IMG/VR virus record: IMGVR_UViG_3300035670_000233
Span: 1 to 59,451 of that record
DNA: 59,451 nt
Direction: 5' to 3' (one strand)
Source of the DNA: a virus
Shown: piece by piece, positions 15,058-24,611 of the stretch
Layout of the letters: every line of letters begins with the position of its first letter
How positions within the stretch are numbered: the first letter of the stretch is position 1
Program-made: the position numbers and the translations under genes
The notes under the pieces: generated by a model
What the model saw: only the letters and a program-made list of their open reading frames with translations
The model's database searches: none
What the model was told of the DNA's origin: nothing

Positions 15058-15620
15058 TACCATATTCCATCCCGATGCTCAATCTTGAGAGCACCTAGAT
15101 TGTTCTTTATATACTTGCCCACCGGATCAGAGTCAGCTTTTTCCTTTAGGCCATTGGACCACAACCAATGCAGGTACGATGCGGGGACATCCTGCATCAA
15201 TTTGCCCATGTGCTTTCCATAGGGCATCCGATCCATGTCCTTTAATCCAGCCACTACTGGAGTGACCCATTGCTTAACCTTAGAAGCAAACCCTGGCCCA
15301 GGTTGAATAATCAACGTAGACAATCCACGACCCTCGGCCAGCTTAATTTCCATAGCCACGCCGATTGATTCCTTAAATCCTGGAATATTTAGAACTACAA
15401 GATGCGTACAGACTAACATCATCTTGGAGTTATGTTCTTTCCAATATTCCCATGTCTTGGGAAGTCCACCTGATTGGGCCAATAGATGTCCGTGGGTTAT
15501 CGGTGAGTATACCAATAATCCAAACTGCATTAGGTCTGCTGCGGCTTTGGTTACTACGCGAAAACGATCCTCCCGAACGAGAGGATCTTCGTGACTGTAT
15601 GGTGTTGCTAAGTAGATCAT
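15057..15620 (-). CDS. DUF1937-DUF3820 fusion
   Basis: 187 residues. The first 115 (MIYLATPYSHEDPLVREDRF, YSPITHGHLLA, GVAMEIKLAEGRG) match DUF1937, a fold like nucleoside 2-deoxyribosyltransferases. The end (RMPYGKHMGKLMQDVPASYLHWLW) matches DUF3820, a small domain found in exonuclease-type proteins. A part in nucleotide salvage or modification is plausible given thyX next door. The start overlaps thyX by four bases. Confidence 0.75.
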   Translation of the reverse strand: MIYLATPYSHEDPLVREDRFRVVTKAAADLMQFGLLVYSPITHGHLLAQSGGLPKTWEYWKEHNSKMMLVCTHLVVLNIPGFKESIGVAMEIKLAEGRGLSTLIIQPGPGFASKVKQWVTPVVAGLKDMDRMPYGKHMGKLMQDVPASYLHWLWSNGLKEKADSDPVGKYIKNNLGALKIEHRDGIW

Positions 15621-16489
15621 ACCATTCTCTCCAGTTTCTCCAAGAATTCTTTCATCTCCCTAGCTGTTAAGAACGGGTGCATTTCCTGAATTAATTGTGC
15701 TGGGTAGGTGGAAGGAAGCTCGTTCTTTCTCAACAGGTCACGAATAATCCTCCGAAGGGCTTCCACATCGTAGGCTGAGAAGGCTTCAGCTTCCAACCTA
15801 TATTGCGTAAACGCTATCCAGCAATCAGGAACAGCCTCAGACACAAATTGTGTTATGGCTTTAGCGTATTCTCTGATTTCCTGCTGTGCCGTTCGATGCA
15901 GTCTCTTCTCCAAGAAATGGAAAAGATTATGCAGGTCAATCTTCCAGTATGCTTCCGTATATGTAGATAGAGGAAGATCCTTTCTAGCTTGTTCCCTAGC
16001 CACACCCATAGCCAGGCGCTCTTTGTAAACACACCTTGCTAGGTCGTGCAATTCCAGTTCTCTTACGCTAAGGTGTTCCTGCGGATCATCACTTAATCTC
16101 AGAGCATCCTTACTAGGCCAGTGGATCGGCTCCATTCCAGATCCCTGTCTATTACCTTTTGATTGTCCCCGCCAGTACTGCGTCAGGGCCATAGAATCAA
16201 TGGCCTCTGAGTAGCGAGTAGAATATTCGTTAACATTGGCTGTTCTATGGCGAATCCATTGCCGCCAAGTATCCATTGGCACACGCACATGAAACTTAAA
16301 CTCCACCATTTCAAATGGCGTAGTGTGTCCATGCCGCATCAAGTAATTAATCAGCGTGCGATCATCCGAGGGGGTTTTCGTGCCCGCCCCGTACGACACT
16401 CTAGCGGCCTGAACAACGGAATGATCATCACCCATTACGTCCACGAGTCTGACGAATCCATCAGGAGCGACTGGTACGTTTGTGGTCAC
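15617..16489 (-). CDS. thyX: Flavin-dependent thymidylate synthase ThyX
   Basis: 290 residues. It catalyses dUMP to dTMP with FAD, NADPH and methylenetetrahydrofolate. The ThyX signature RHRTANVNEYSTR is at 80-92, and the HGHTTPFE segment (53-60) and the C-terminal LHNLFHFLEKRLH, AQQEIREYA helices are present. The GTG start is behind GAGGGCAATCC and overlaps the upstream gene by 29 bases. It supplies dTMP for phage DNA synthesis alongside the polymerase encoded upstream. Confidence 0.95.
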   Translation of the reverse strand: MTTNVPVAPDGFVRLVDVMGDDHSVVQAARVSYGAGTKTPSDDRTLINYLMRHGHTTPFEMVEFKFHVRVPMDTWRQWIRHRTANVNEYSTRYSEAIDSMALTQYWRGQSKGNRQGSGMEPIHWPSKDALRLSDDPQEHLSVRELELHDLARCVYKERLAMGVAREQARKDLPLSTYTEAYWKIDLHNLFHFLEKRLHRTAQQEIREYAKAITQFVSEAVPDCWIAFTQYRLEAEAFSAYDVEALRRIIRDLLRKNELPSTYPAQLIQEMHPFLTAREMKEFLEKLERMV

Positions 16490-16859
16490 GGATTGCCCTC
16501 TTTAGGTTAGCTACGTTGAACAAAGCTGGCCGATTCTTAATCGACTCCAGAAGTTGATTAACCGCATCCTTAAGCATCAACGCTTCCCGAGTATCTCCAT
16601 AGTCCTCGTACATTGAGTAATAGAGATCCCACTGAGATTCCGAAAGTAAACGCCTTACACGCACCGCACCCAGCAAGGTGGATTCTTCAATCTCAACGAT
16701 CCACCGATGTGCTTCATTTACTATTGGCGCTGGTATGTCGGAGTGATCAACAGTTTCAGTTACTTCCATGCGTCGAAAATGTTTCGTATGCCTAAGCACG
16801 GTGGAGTTAATCAACTCACACACCTTGCTGATGTGTTGCAGCTTTTCTTCTTTCTTCAT
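16461..16859 (-). CDS. Unknown 132-residue helical protein
   Basis: It starts MKKEEKLQHISKVCELINS and is nearly all helical and charged. Cysteine-free apart from one residue. It overlaps thyX by 29 bases and the Rho-N-like gene by 44. The function is unknown. Confidence 0.6.
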   Translation of the reverse strand: MKKEEKLQHISKVCELINSTVLRHTKHFRRMEVTETVDHSDIPAPIVNEAHRWIVEIEESTLLGAVRVRRLLSESQWDLYYSMYEDYGDTREALMLKDAVNQLLESIKNRPALFNVANLKRAIRDHKRTSRS

Positions 16860-17160
16860 ATTCCTCTATCTCCTGTACTAGGTCTAGCTTACTCAGTCGT
16901 GAGTAGTTTGTTATCTTAAGGGTCTTGGCCCGATCTTTCAGTTCGACCGAAGACATTTCTCCAATAGACTTTTTGTTATGGAACTTAATCCAGTCAGCCA
17001 CACCCTCCTTATTACAGTCTCGGATTAGCTGCCTCAACGTTTCTAATTCAGCCTTGGATGACTTAGCTACTAGAATCCCGAAAGTAATTGACCGAACTTG
17101 TGATTCGATAGATCGCAAGTTTAGGATTCTTTGATGCACTAATTGTTCAAATTCATTCAT
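16816..17160 (-). CDS. Rho-N/SAP-like domain protein
   Basis: 114 residues. The end (MSSVELKDRAKTLKITNYSRLSKLDLVQEIE) matches the Rho N-terminal/SAP-like helix-extended-helix nucleic-acid-binding fold. The first 60 residues are a long helix. It could bind DNA or RNA beside the polymerase, whose stop overlaps its ATG at 17160. No enzymatic domain is present. Confidence 0.65.
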   Translation of the reverse strand: MNEFEQLVHQRILNLRSIESQVRSITFGILVAKSSKAELETLRQLIRDCNKEGVADWIKFHNKKSIGEMSSVELKDRAKTLKITNYSRLSKLDLVQEIEEYEERRKAATHQQGV

Positions 17161-19493
17161 CCTGCCCAGTCCTTTAGATGTGTGTTCCAAGTCATTGCCA
17201 ATAAAGGCACGAGTTTCTTATATTCTGAAATGAAATCGGTGACTACTTTCTTGGCATCGTCCACATAGGCCGGTAGTGTCGGTGCCATCACTTCGTCATG
17301 AATGTTCAACAACATAATTCGCCAATGATTAATCCCAGACGGCTGCAACTCCCACAATCTGCGTTGCAGCTTTTTCGTTAGCTGGGCACCTGTGCCTTGA
17401 ATCACATGATTACCCGCTGCTCGCATGTTTGCTGCTTGGAGTGCAAAAGCCGAAGCGTACAAGGCAGATTGTACGGCTCCGGCCACAGATTGTTCTCGAT
17501 CCCTACGCTTAACACGAATCTTGATTGATTTCCACTCGGGAGGCGGTTTGTTGGCTAAATCATACAGAAACTTACAAACCATGTTCTCTAGCGTGAAGTA
17601 GCGCCTAAAGCCAAGCATTGTCTCGATATAATCCTTGGGATCAGCCCACTCGACCTGAGTACCAATTCCGTTGGGTTGGCGCATGGAACAGAACATATCG
17701 AAGTATCGTTGGCGCTCTTTTGCAAAGGTAGTGTATGTGGACAAAAATCTATTCATTGCTTGCAGAGCAACGTCGGGAGGAATACCCACGCGCGTATGCA
17801 GTGTGTGTTCGTTCCCCATATAGATTAATGCGAACACACCATTCTTGCTACGCTTATACTTGTCCTTCTCGCCGCCAAGGCCGTTAGTGGCGCATACTTC
17901 ATCGTAGGTCATTGGCGGGAATAAGAATGTGCCAAGAATCCCATGGATCTTTTTGCCACTGAGAAGTTCCTCACGCAACTTAGGATCACTATAGACGGCA
18001 TCTACGATGTTTACCTCGAAGCTGTCAAAGTCCCCGCCATTTAAGATCATCCCATCTGGTGCCAAGGGAAACTGCTTTCTGATTCTTTTTTCTTTATTAA
18101 TTCCTTGCGCGTTCAGCCCGCCACCACGACCCGACATGCGGCTTGATAGTGCGCCAATTACCTCAAAGCTGGCATGGAATCTCCCCGCCATAAGTAACTT
18201 GTCATAAAGCTGTACTTCCTTGTGAGCATGGCGGGCATCCAAAATCTCGCGGGCACGCTCGGCCGCGGGGTGTGGCTCCGTTGATTCTTTGATCCCGTCC
18301 TCACAGTTAATGCAGCCCTGTCCCTCACAATCTGGACATACTGTGGATTTAGTCCAACGAGAGATTTCTTCTAGCAAAAGTGCTTTAGTCGACACTTTAC
18401 CATCGACCATTAACGCTAACTTCTCATCACCCATCACTTCTGACAGATACCGATAACAAATTTCAGAGGAATTGAAGTTAAAGCGATCCTTCAATTCCTT
18501 TACCTTCGCCAGAGCCTCGCGGCGCAACTCAATAATCCCAGGGATATTGATCTTGAGGCCACGCCACCTAACGGCGGCAACCATGCAGGCTAGGATACTG
18601 TCGTCGTCGTCTACTTCTGGACGCCCGAAATGCTCGTATAACTCGCGTAAGTAGATAACGTCATTGGCTGCATACTTCCTAGCCAAAGGATTAAATCTCC
18701 AATAAGAAATATGGCTATGAATAACCTCCGGCCAAGTGCCGCGCCAGTTGCCTGGGCCAGTACGGACATATTTACGATTCTTTCCGATGAAGCATCCAGC
18801 CGTAGCGAACGGGGCGTAGCCGTATTCAACTGGCTTTAACTGTTCTGGCAAAGCCACGTCCTCGAAGGTAGTGATGTCAAGATCAGGATGAAGGGCATCC
18901 TTAACTAGAGCCTTGAGGCTGGTGGATGGAGCAAACTGTAAAACGACATCCTTGAAATCAGCATTAATGTCGCCTAATCCAGTTACAATATCGCGCACCT
19001 TCCATCTTGTAGAATTCTTTCTCTTGGAAAAATTAATGTCTCGAAACTTGATTGTAGAATCAAGGAGTGCAGCCAATTTATAGGCCAACACCGAGGGTAC
19101 GCGCTTGATAACGATGTCATCACGGTCCATCGTCGATTGATATGGACCCTTGCGTGCGTGCAACATGAGATCCAAAGCGTGCGTGGGCTTCAGACAGTAG
19201 CCATCGCGGGCTTTTGATTCTACAGAGGCCACTTCTTCTGGATCTGGCAGGGCGTCCTTATCTTCCAGAAGGCTGAAGGTGGTGTATAGTTTGCAGATAT
19301 GGAACCAATCAAATGCCAGATTGAAGGCGACCACACCACCTTCATCGAGGCAAATTGATTCTATCAGTTCAAGGGTATCCTTAACAGGACGTTCCCACGG
19401 GCAGAACAATTCCACTTCGGAATCGTCCTTGGCCCACTGAATCAGAATCGCAGGACCATGGAACCCACAGGTCTCTGTATCCAAGTATATCAT
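17157..19493 (-). CDS. Family A DNA polymerase with 3'-5' exonuclease domain
   Basis: 778 residues. The N-terminal exonuclease has DTETCG at 5-10, FNLAFDW near 57 and YAANDVIYL near 278. A CPDCEGQGCINC segment near residue 382 may bind zinc. Polymerase motif A is GGDFDSFEVN near 483, motif B KRSKNGVFALIY near 545, and motif C NIHDEVM near 729. This is the replicative phage enzyme. The active-site aspartates are intact. The stop overlaps the next ATG. Confidence 0.93.
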   Translation of the reverse strand: MIYLDTETCGFHGPAILIQWAKDDSEVELFCPWERPVKDTLELIESICLDEGGVVAFNLAFDWFHICKLYTTFSLLEDKDALPDPEEVASVESKARDGYCLKPTHALDLMLHARKGPYQSTMDRDDIVIKRVPSVLAYKLAALLDSTIKFRDINFSKRKNSTRWKVRDIVTGLGDINADFKDVVLQFAPSTSLKALVKDALHPDLDITTFEDVALPEQLKPVEYGYAPFATAGCFIGKNRKYVRTGPGNWRGTWPEVIHSHISYWRFNPLARKYAANDVIYLRELYEHFGRPEVDDDDSILACMVAAVRWRGLKINIPGIIELRREALAKVKELKDRFNFNSSEICYRYLSEVMGDEKLALMVDGKVSTKALLLEEISRWTKSTVCPDCEGQGCINCEDGIKESTEPHPAAERAREILDARHAHKEVQLYDKLLMAGRFHASFEVIGALSSRMSGRGGGLNAQGINKEKRIRKQFPLAPDGMILNGGDFDSFEVNIVDAVYSDPKLREELLSGKKIHGILGTFLFPPMTYDEVCATNGLGGEKDKYKRSKNGVFALIYMGNEHTLHTRVGIPPDVALQAMNRFLSTYTTFAKERQRYFDMFCSMRQPNGIGTQVEWADPKDYIETMLGFRRYFTLENMVCKFLYDLANKPPPEWKSIKIRVKRRDREQSVAGAVQSALYASAFALQAANMRAAGNHVIQGTGAQLTKKLQRRLWELQPSGINHWRIMLLNIHDEVMAPTLPAYVDDAKKVVTDFISEYKKLVPLLAMTWNTHLKDWAG

Positions 19494-19505
19494 ATAATTG
19501 ACTAT

Positions 19506-20345
19506 TTAGAAGGTTGTTTCTTCTTCGGGAATCAAACTCTCCATTTCCTTGTACTCCAATCCTTTAGAGTCGCACCTAGCCTTGATGTCATTTTCAAGTT
19601 CCTTAGTGCTGATTTCACCAGCCGCCCAAGCCAGGCAGCGAGTAGCGAAGCTATTGCCGAGATTATTCTGGATATGCGATTGCATTTCGAAAATCTCTGG
19701 CCGTTTACGGTGGCGCTTAGCATTGAGCCTAGTTTCCTTCGATTGGACTTGATGATCCTTGAGTCCACGTTGTTTTGCCGACTTCATTTCCCTAGCCTGC
19801 TCCAACGCCGCCTGTGGCCCACCGCGCCGCAAGGTCGTGTACAGCTCTCGGATGTTTGTTTGGTTAATCAACCCAGCCACAACGTCTGGATAGATGTCCT
19901 TGGGCAACGAAAGCAGCATGAATCGGATCTGCACCCACCCACGCGACTGTCCGATTAGGTTAGCCGTTTCCACTTCTCCGACGCCAAGATTACGCATACG
20001 CGCAATAGCTTTGGCTTCTTGTACGATATTGAGCTGTGCACGCAGAAGATTCTCTTTGAGATTCATCGACAGCGCGTCAACGTCAGACATTGGCGGCTGC
20101 ACTTCTGCCTTAATCTCTTCTTGTTCAAGGGACCGGCAGCAGAACATTCTACGGAATCCGGCAATCAGCTTATACTTCTTGCCCCATTTAGCCTGTTGCT
20201 CAGGAGTACATTCGCATACGATAATCGGTTGCAGCAAACCATGCTGTGCAATATCACGCTGCAGATCGATTACGTCGATAGGTGCAATAGCACCACGGCT
20301 GTTGAATTCTTCGTCGATATGGATGTCAGCTATTCGTATATTCAT
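19506..20345 (-). CDS. ParB/Spo0J-like protein (second of three)
   Basis: 279 residues. The ParB-like catalytic domain has DVIDLQRDIAQHGLLQPIIV, then YKLIAGFRRMFCC (the GxRR box) and NLKENLLRAQLN. An HTH follows (EVETANLIGQSRGWVQIRFM). CTP binding or a nuclease-type role are both known for the family. The C-terminus is charged, and it overlaps the helicase stop by 20 bases. No ParA gene is visible. Confidence 0.8.
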   Translation of the reverse strand: MNIRIADIHIDEEFNSRGAIAPIDVIDLQRDIAQHGLLQPIIVCECTPEQQAKWGKKYKLIAGFRRMFCCRSLEQEEIKAEVQPPMSDVDALSMNLKENLLRAQLNIVQEAKAIARMRNLGVGEVETANLIGQSRGWVQIRFMLLSLPKDIYPDVVAGLINQTNIRELYTTLRRGGPQAALEQAREMKSAKQRGLKDHQVQSKETRLNAKRHRKRPEIFEMQSHIQNNLGNSFATRCLAWAAGEISTKELENDIKARCDSKGLEYKEMESLIPEEETTF

Positions 20346-22242
20346 CTAACTCTCCCATTGTTATGTCTTGCAACCGACGCTTCTTCTTCAGATTTTCCAG
20401 AATCAGTTTGTCTACCGGAAGATGCAAATAATCCTTAATTGTGCAGCCGCGATTATGATCAGCCCCAGGTCTGTGGAAGCGATCCTCAGCCTGCATACGA
20501 GCCTCACCCTTGAAGGTGTTGCTGTAGAACACTTCGGTGGGGCTGCCAGTTAGATTAAGGGCCATACCACCAGCTTCGGGGCTGCCTATAAAGCACAACC
20601 TAGGAATCTGCTGGCGGAGATACTCGAAGTCGGGATGTGATGCATCAAATGCATTTAGGGCTAGCCTAATTTCAAAGGGCTTATTGTCATATGTTGATGC
20701 GAAGAATCCACGACCATCCACCCTAAGGACTGCCCAGCCCTGTTGTTTGGCTAGACGCTCCAGTTTGTCTATTGTGCCAGTAAATCCTCCCCACACCACA
20801 AGGCGACCAAGATCGTCGTGAGCATCAAGTTCGTCGATGAAGTATTGATCCTTCGGGGAACTATCACTCTCGACCACTACTCGGGTAAATACTGGAACTT
20901 CCTTAGCTCCACCGCACTTATGGCAGGTAATCTCTTTCTTTACGTACTCTACCTGTTCGGTGTTTGGAGCCTGTGGATCGAAATCTTCCGGAGGAACTAG
21001 ATCGATTATTGTGCCCTCTCCCTTACAGAGATCGCACGTCTCTACTCCGGTTTTCTGTGGCTGATACTGAAATCCATCCGACAATTCGCGCAGCAAGGTG
21101 AGGGCTTGAATTGCCGTTGCACACTGTTCCTTGATTAACTTAGCCGTCCGAAGAATCTCAACAGTGGGCTTAATCTGAATAATCTCGTAGCGTTTCTCAG
21201 GCAGGTCCAGGCAATCCTTCTTGAAGCGTACGAGCGTAAGTCCCTTCATTCGACGATACAGCTTTGCCACTTCATTTACAGACTTTTGGTAGTCATGATA
21301 ATTCTCACCAGCTAACACATGATTAATATGGTCCTTCGGTTGCCCGCACACAGAACACTTGGTTTCATCGTCCAACCAAGTCACTATTTGTGCATACACA
21401 CCACCAGCCGGAGATTCTTTTTCTTCAACCACAGACAATCTGCGTCGAAACTTGGGTAAATTTCCTTCTTTCAAATACCCAGGTCTAGCAATCTCACACT
21501 GAGACCACCAGTCAGCGGGGGACTTAGGTGCTGGTGTACCAGACATAAGGACGATTCTTGAGTTATCTCCCCATGTATCACGTACTAAATTGGCGAGTCG
21601 CAGGCACGCTTCTGTGCGTTGGGCGGTTGGATTCTTCACCTTGCTGCTCTCGTCGAAAGCAACCATTCTAGGAATCTCGATGTCCTTGCCAACCAGGTCG
21701 ATGATGCTGGTAAGTTTTTCGTAGGTTAGATGCCTAGCTGGGAATACTTTAGCCTTCCATTTCTCGAAGTCTCGCTGCACGGCATAGATACCTGAACGCG
21801 GACCAACGTACCACAGATGATCTTTGGTACCATTTAGGAAACGTTCCGCTGATTCAATAAGCATCAATGTCTTGCCGGTGCCCATTTCGCAGGCAAGAAT
21901 AGCAGAAGGACGGCTCAGAACGTGGGCCACGCCTTCGCGCTGATGATTATACAGCGGACGCTCGAAAATAAGTTCGGGCAACTCAGCTTCGTATGGAGCG
22001 TAGGGATTTCTTCCCTGCAAGAACTCAAGCTGGAACTGATTACGGCAAGAGTTTACAATGGACCACATCTTTACTGGAGGATCTTCGAATCCGTGCCACT
22101 TGGCTTGTTCCATTGCTTTAACGAATCCGAGAATCACCTTATTGTACTTGAACTCCAGCCAAATACGATGGCCACGATAGTGGAGTTTGACCGGACGCTT
22201 GTATCCATCAACTGTAAAGAAAGTTTCTACCGTAGTGTCCAT
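20326..22242 (-). CDS. SNF2-like DEAD/DEAH-box helicase with inserted zinc sites
   Basis: 638 residues. Motif Ia/Q-type YNHQREGVAHVL, Walker A ACEMGTGKT (117-125), motif II FDESSKVKN near 195 and SGTPAPKSPADWW near 234 match SNF2 ATPases. C-terminal motifs V and VI are GGMALNLTGS and RMQAEDRFHRPG. Between the lobes are CSVCGQ (about 296) and CDLCKGEGT with CHKCGGA (about 400-440), likely zinc sites. It probably unwinds or remodels DNA. Confidence 0.88.
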   Translation of the reverse strand: MDTTVETFFTVDGYKRPVKLHYRGHRIWLEFKYNKVILGFVKAMEQAKWHGFEDPPVKMWSIVNSCRNQFQLEFLQGRNPYAPYEAELPELIFERPLYNHQREGVAHVLSRPSAILACEMGTGKTLMLIESAERFLNGTKDHLWYVGPRSGIYAVQRDFEKWKAKVFPARHLTYEKLTSIIDLVGKDIEIPRMVAFDESSKVKNPTAQRTEACLRLANLVRDTWGDNSRIVLMSGTPAPKSPADWWSQCEIARPGYLKEGNLPKFRRRLSVVEEKESPAGGVYAQIVTWLDDETKCSVCGQPKDHINHVLAGENYHDYQKSVNEVAKLYRRMKGLTLVRFKKDCLDLPEKRYEIIQIKPTVEILRTAKLIKEQCATAIQALTLLRELSDGFQYQPQKTGVETCDLCKGEGTIIDLVPPEDFDPQAPNTEQVEYVKKEITCHKCGGAKEVPVFTRVVVESDSSPKDQYFIDELDAHDDLGRLVVWGGFTGTIDKLERLAKQQGWAVLRVDGRGFFASTYDNKPFEIRLALNAFDASHPDFEYLRQQIPRLCFIGSPEAGGMALNLTGSPTEVFYSNTFKGEARMQAEDRFHRPGADHNRGCTIKDYLHLPVDKLILENLKKKRRLQDITMGELDEYTNS

Positions 22243-22703
22243 GTTCCATCCCTATACGTATATGTGTCATCGTTTAATCTTACTCTTTCAAGCCTTGATA
22301 GGAGGGTACCAAAGTCCTGAGATTCTAGGTACATGTACAGTTCCTGTGCGAATATCCGCATGGGTTTAGTCCACTGGTGCTTAAAGAATCTGAGTAAAGC
22401 ACCGAGAGAAAGACTGTAAAGAACTAAATAATCTTCGGTATCTTGTAGAGCACGAAACTCACGGTCGGCATCCTTAAATTGGCCCAGCTCCACACACAGG
22501 CGGCGATTAAGGATGAAAGAAATAGTTACGAAACTGTGCTCTGGATGAACACAGATTGCCCACGCTGCAGGGTTGGTGGTAGGAATAGCATTTCGATCAA
22601 GAATCCTAGTTGGATACTCGTCGAAATGATCCTTCATTAAAGCAGAATAGCCGCGCCAATTTGGTGCGGTCACTGCCATCAACTTGAACTTATAGTCTGG
22701 CAT
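22227..22703 (-). CDS. Unknown 158-residue protein
   Basis: It starts MPDYKFKLMAVTAPNWRGY. The sequence is a mix of strands and helices without recognised motifs. GGTGGGG precedes the ATG, in the 3' arm of a small CCACC/GGTGG hairpin. It overlaps the helicase start by 16 bases and may work with it. Confidence 0.6.
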   Translation of the reverse strand: MPDYKFKLMAVTAPNWRGYSALMKDHFDEYPTRILDRNAIPTTNPAAWAICVHPEHSFVTISFILNRRLCVELGQFKDADREFRALQDTEDYLVLYSLSLGALLRFFKHQWTKPMRIFAQELYMYLESQDFGTLLSRLERVRLNDDTYTYRDGTWTLR

Positions 22704-22781
22704 GGAATAATCCCCACCGAAGGGGTGGACCTATCAGCTAGGGCTATAGTGACAGCCACCCACTTCGGCAGAGAAAGTCTG

Positions 22782-23507
22782 TTACATTTCGCGGGTCGGA
22801 GCGGCTTCGGCCTTCTCAGGCAACTCAGTCTTAGGCGGATTATTGAACTTCTGCAGCTCATCCGTCAGAGACGGTTCCTGCGGAAGTGCTTCCACAGGAG
22901 GAATGGTTGAACAATCAATCGCGTAGATCGAGTAGTACGGCTTATACTTCTTGCTCTCAATCTTCTTCGATGTGAGTGTCACCATCTTACCGATTCGGCT
23001 GACCGCAAAGCCAGCATCCCGACGCGCCGTCTTTGTTCCGTAGAACAGCGTGGCGTAGGTCTTCCGGCTTGGAATCCAAACCAGGAAATCAACGCCATAC
23101 ATGGCCCCAGGCATTTCCCCTTCCACCTTCGTATCTGCCTTGCGAACAATGGCCTCGAAGACGGGATCTGGAACCTTCTTACCATCCCTAATCACTGGCT
23201 GACCTTCGGCATCCAGCAACACAGGAGAGTAGCAGAACACCGGACTCCCGTTAGGATCATCAATGGCCAGCGGACGAACGCTCAGAAGCAGAACATCCAC
23301 GTTGGTCCCGAGGTCTTCCGTACTACCGCCGGTGACGAGTCCCCAGTGATTAATTGGGAAACTGCCATCCTTGCAGGAAGATGAAAACGCCGTGAATAAT
23401 TGCAGACGCGGAAGGAACGATCCTTGCAGAATCATTCCAAGAGAATCTTCACCAATACGTTCGAGAATGTTACCCTTGGGCAGATTAACCAATGCTTCGT
23501 TACTCAT
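22782..23507 (-). CDS. Possible ssDNA-binding or accessory replication protein
   Basis: 241 residues. The core is beta-rich (FLPRLQLFTAFSSSC, DVLLLSVRPLAID, YGVDFLVWIPSRKTYATLF), followed by an acidic, proline-rich tail (LPEKAEAAP). That plan and the place between a ParB-like gene and a helicase suit an SSB functional analogue, but no family signature is visible. The codons are more GC-rich than those of neighbouring genes, a hint of strong expression. Confidence 0.5.
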   Translation of the reverse strand: MSNEALVNLPKGNILERIGEDSLGMILQGSFLPRLQLFTAFSSSCKDGSFPINHWGLVTGGSTEDLGTNVDVLLLSVRPLAIDDPNGSPVFCYSPVLLDAEGQPVIRDGKKVPDPVFEAIVRKADTKVEGEMPGAMYGVDFLVWIPSRKTYATLFYGTKTARRDAGFAVSRIGKMVTLTSKKIESKKYKPYYSIYAIDCSTIPPVEALPQEPSLTDELQKFNNPPKTELPEKAEAAPTREM

Positions 23508-23583
23508 GATTCTTACTCTTTTCCTTTTTCTTTACTCGTTTAGCGTATAATTCAGGGGGCGCTTTTTGTGTTTCCACAGCCAA
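23500..23583 (-). CDS. Candidate 27-residue basic peptide
   Basis: A TTG or GTG start leads to a lysine-rich peptide (LYAKRVKKKEKSKNHE) whose stop overlaps the next ATG. No good ribosome site is visible. The remaining gap to 23640 holds a 7-bp hairpin (CTAGCTC/GAGCTAG) and an 8-bp inverted repeat of TCAGGGGG. Weakly supported. Confidence 0.25.
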   Translation of the reverse strand: MAVETQKAPPELYAKRVKKKEKSKNHE

Positions 23584-23639
23584 GTCTGGTGGCCCACCCC
23601 CTGACTAACATCTAGCTCCCCGAGCTAGTCTTTACCTGA

Positions 23640-24611
23640 TTATTCCTCGTCTTCGAGGGCGGCCTTGGCTTCCTCAGCTTCCTGCTGAGCCTTGCGGGCC
23701 TTCTCAGCCTTCGCTTCGGCCTTCTTCTTAGCAGCCTCAACACGCTTCTGCTCGCGCTCAGCCTCGCGCTGATCAAACGCAGCCTTCTGAACCTCGACCG
23801 ACTTCGGATCAAGGTGCAGAACCCACTGCAGGGCGACCGTTGCAGCCGCCGCCGGATCGGTGATGCCACCAATCACGCCGCTGAGGTTGTTGATGTCCGC
23901 CGCCGCATCCTTAATCTCGCTCAGCTTACGCAGGTGAGCGACAGGCGCGAACGTGGGCGGTGCAGCATCCTTGCCTGCGCGCGAGGATTCACGAATCTCC
24001 TTCGCACGAGCCTGCACTGCCGGACCAAACTCCTCGAACTTGCTCGTCATGGCGCGCTCAACCCACTCAGGAATCTCCGACGCCGGAAGCTTCGTGAGTG
24101 CGAACGCGTTAGACAGAGGAATCTTGCCCTCGTTAATCAGCTCGGCAACCTTCGGGTTGTCGATCTTGTTCAGGCCGAGACGATTCTGGATGAACTGCGG
24201 GCTAGCACCCAGGCGATTCGCCAAATCCATCTCAGTCATCATCGGATTACGCGCAAGAATACGCCGAAGCTGCTTGGCGTACTCCATCGGCTTCGTGTCC
24301 ACCTTGTGGAAGTTGGCCATGATCTGCATTTCGAGCAGACGGTCCTGATCCAGAGGACGCACCTCAGCGTTAATCTCGTCGAGGCCCGCATCCTTGGCGG
24401 CAGAGTAGCGATGCAGACCGTCGATAATCTCGTAGTACGACTGATTGGTCTCAGGATCGGTCTGAGGCCGCACGGTAATCGCACCAAAGAATCCAACGGA
24501 GCGCATCGACGCAACAAGACCCTGAAACGCCTCGCTCTCACGGTTGACAGCGCGCAGCGCAACAGGGTTCTCACGAATATCCGACAGCTTGATCTTGATA
24601 ACTTCGCCCAT
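23640..24611 (-). CDS. ParB/RepB-like nuclease-domain protein
   Basis: 323 residues, the first gene of the long leftward operon. The ParB N-terminal domain has IKLSDIRENPVAL, then YEIIDGLHRYSAAKDAG (the GxHR box near 65) and MQIMANFHKVDTKPMEY. The HTH is MTEMDLANRLGASPQFIQNRL. The last 70 residues are a Lys/Glu/Ala coiled coil (AEREQKRVEAAKKK). It is more GC-rich than its neighbours, suggesting high expression. It may bind sites in the adjacent control region. Confidence 0.8.
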   Translation of the reverse strand: MGEVIKIKLSDIRENPVALRAVNRESEAFQGLVASMRSVGFFGAITVRPQTDPETNQSYYEIIDGLHRYSAAKDAGLDEINAEVRPLDQDRLLEMQIMANFHKVDTKPMEYAKQLRRILARNPMMTEMDLANRLGASPQFIQNRLGLNKIDNPKVAELINEGKIPLSNAFALTKLPASEIPEWVERAMTSKFEEFGPAVQARAKEIRESSRAGKDAAPPTFAPVAHLRKLSEIKDAAADINNLSGVIGGITDPAAAATVALQWVLHLDPKSVEVQKAAFDQREAEREQKRVEAAKKKAEAKAEKARKAQQEAEEAKAALEDEE

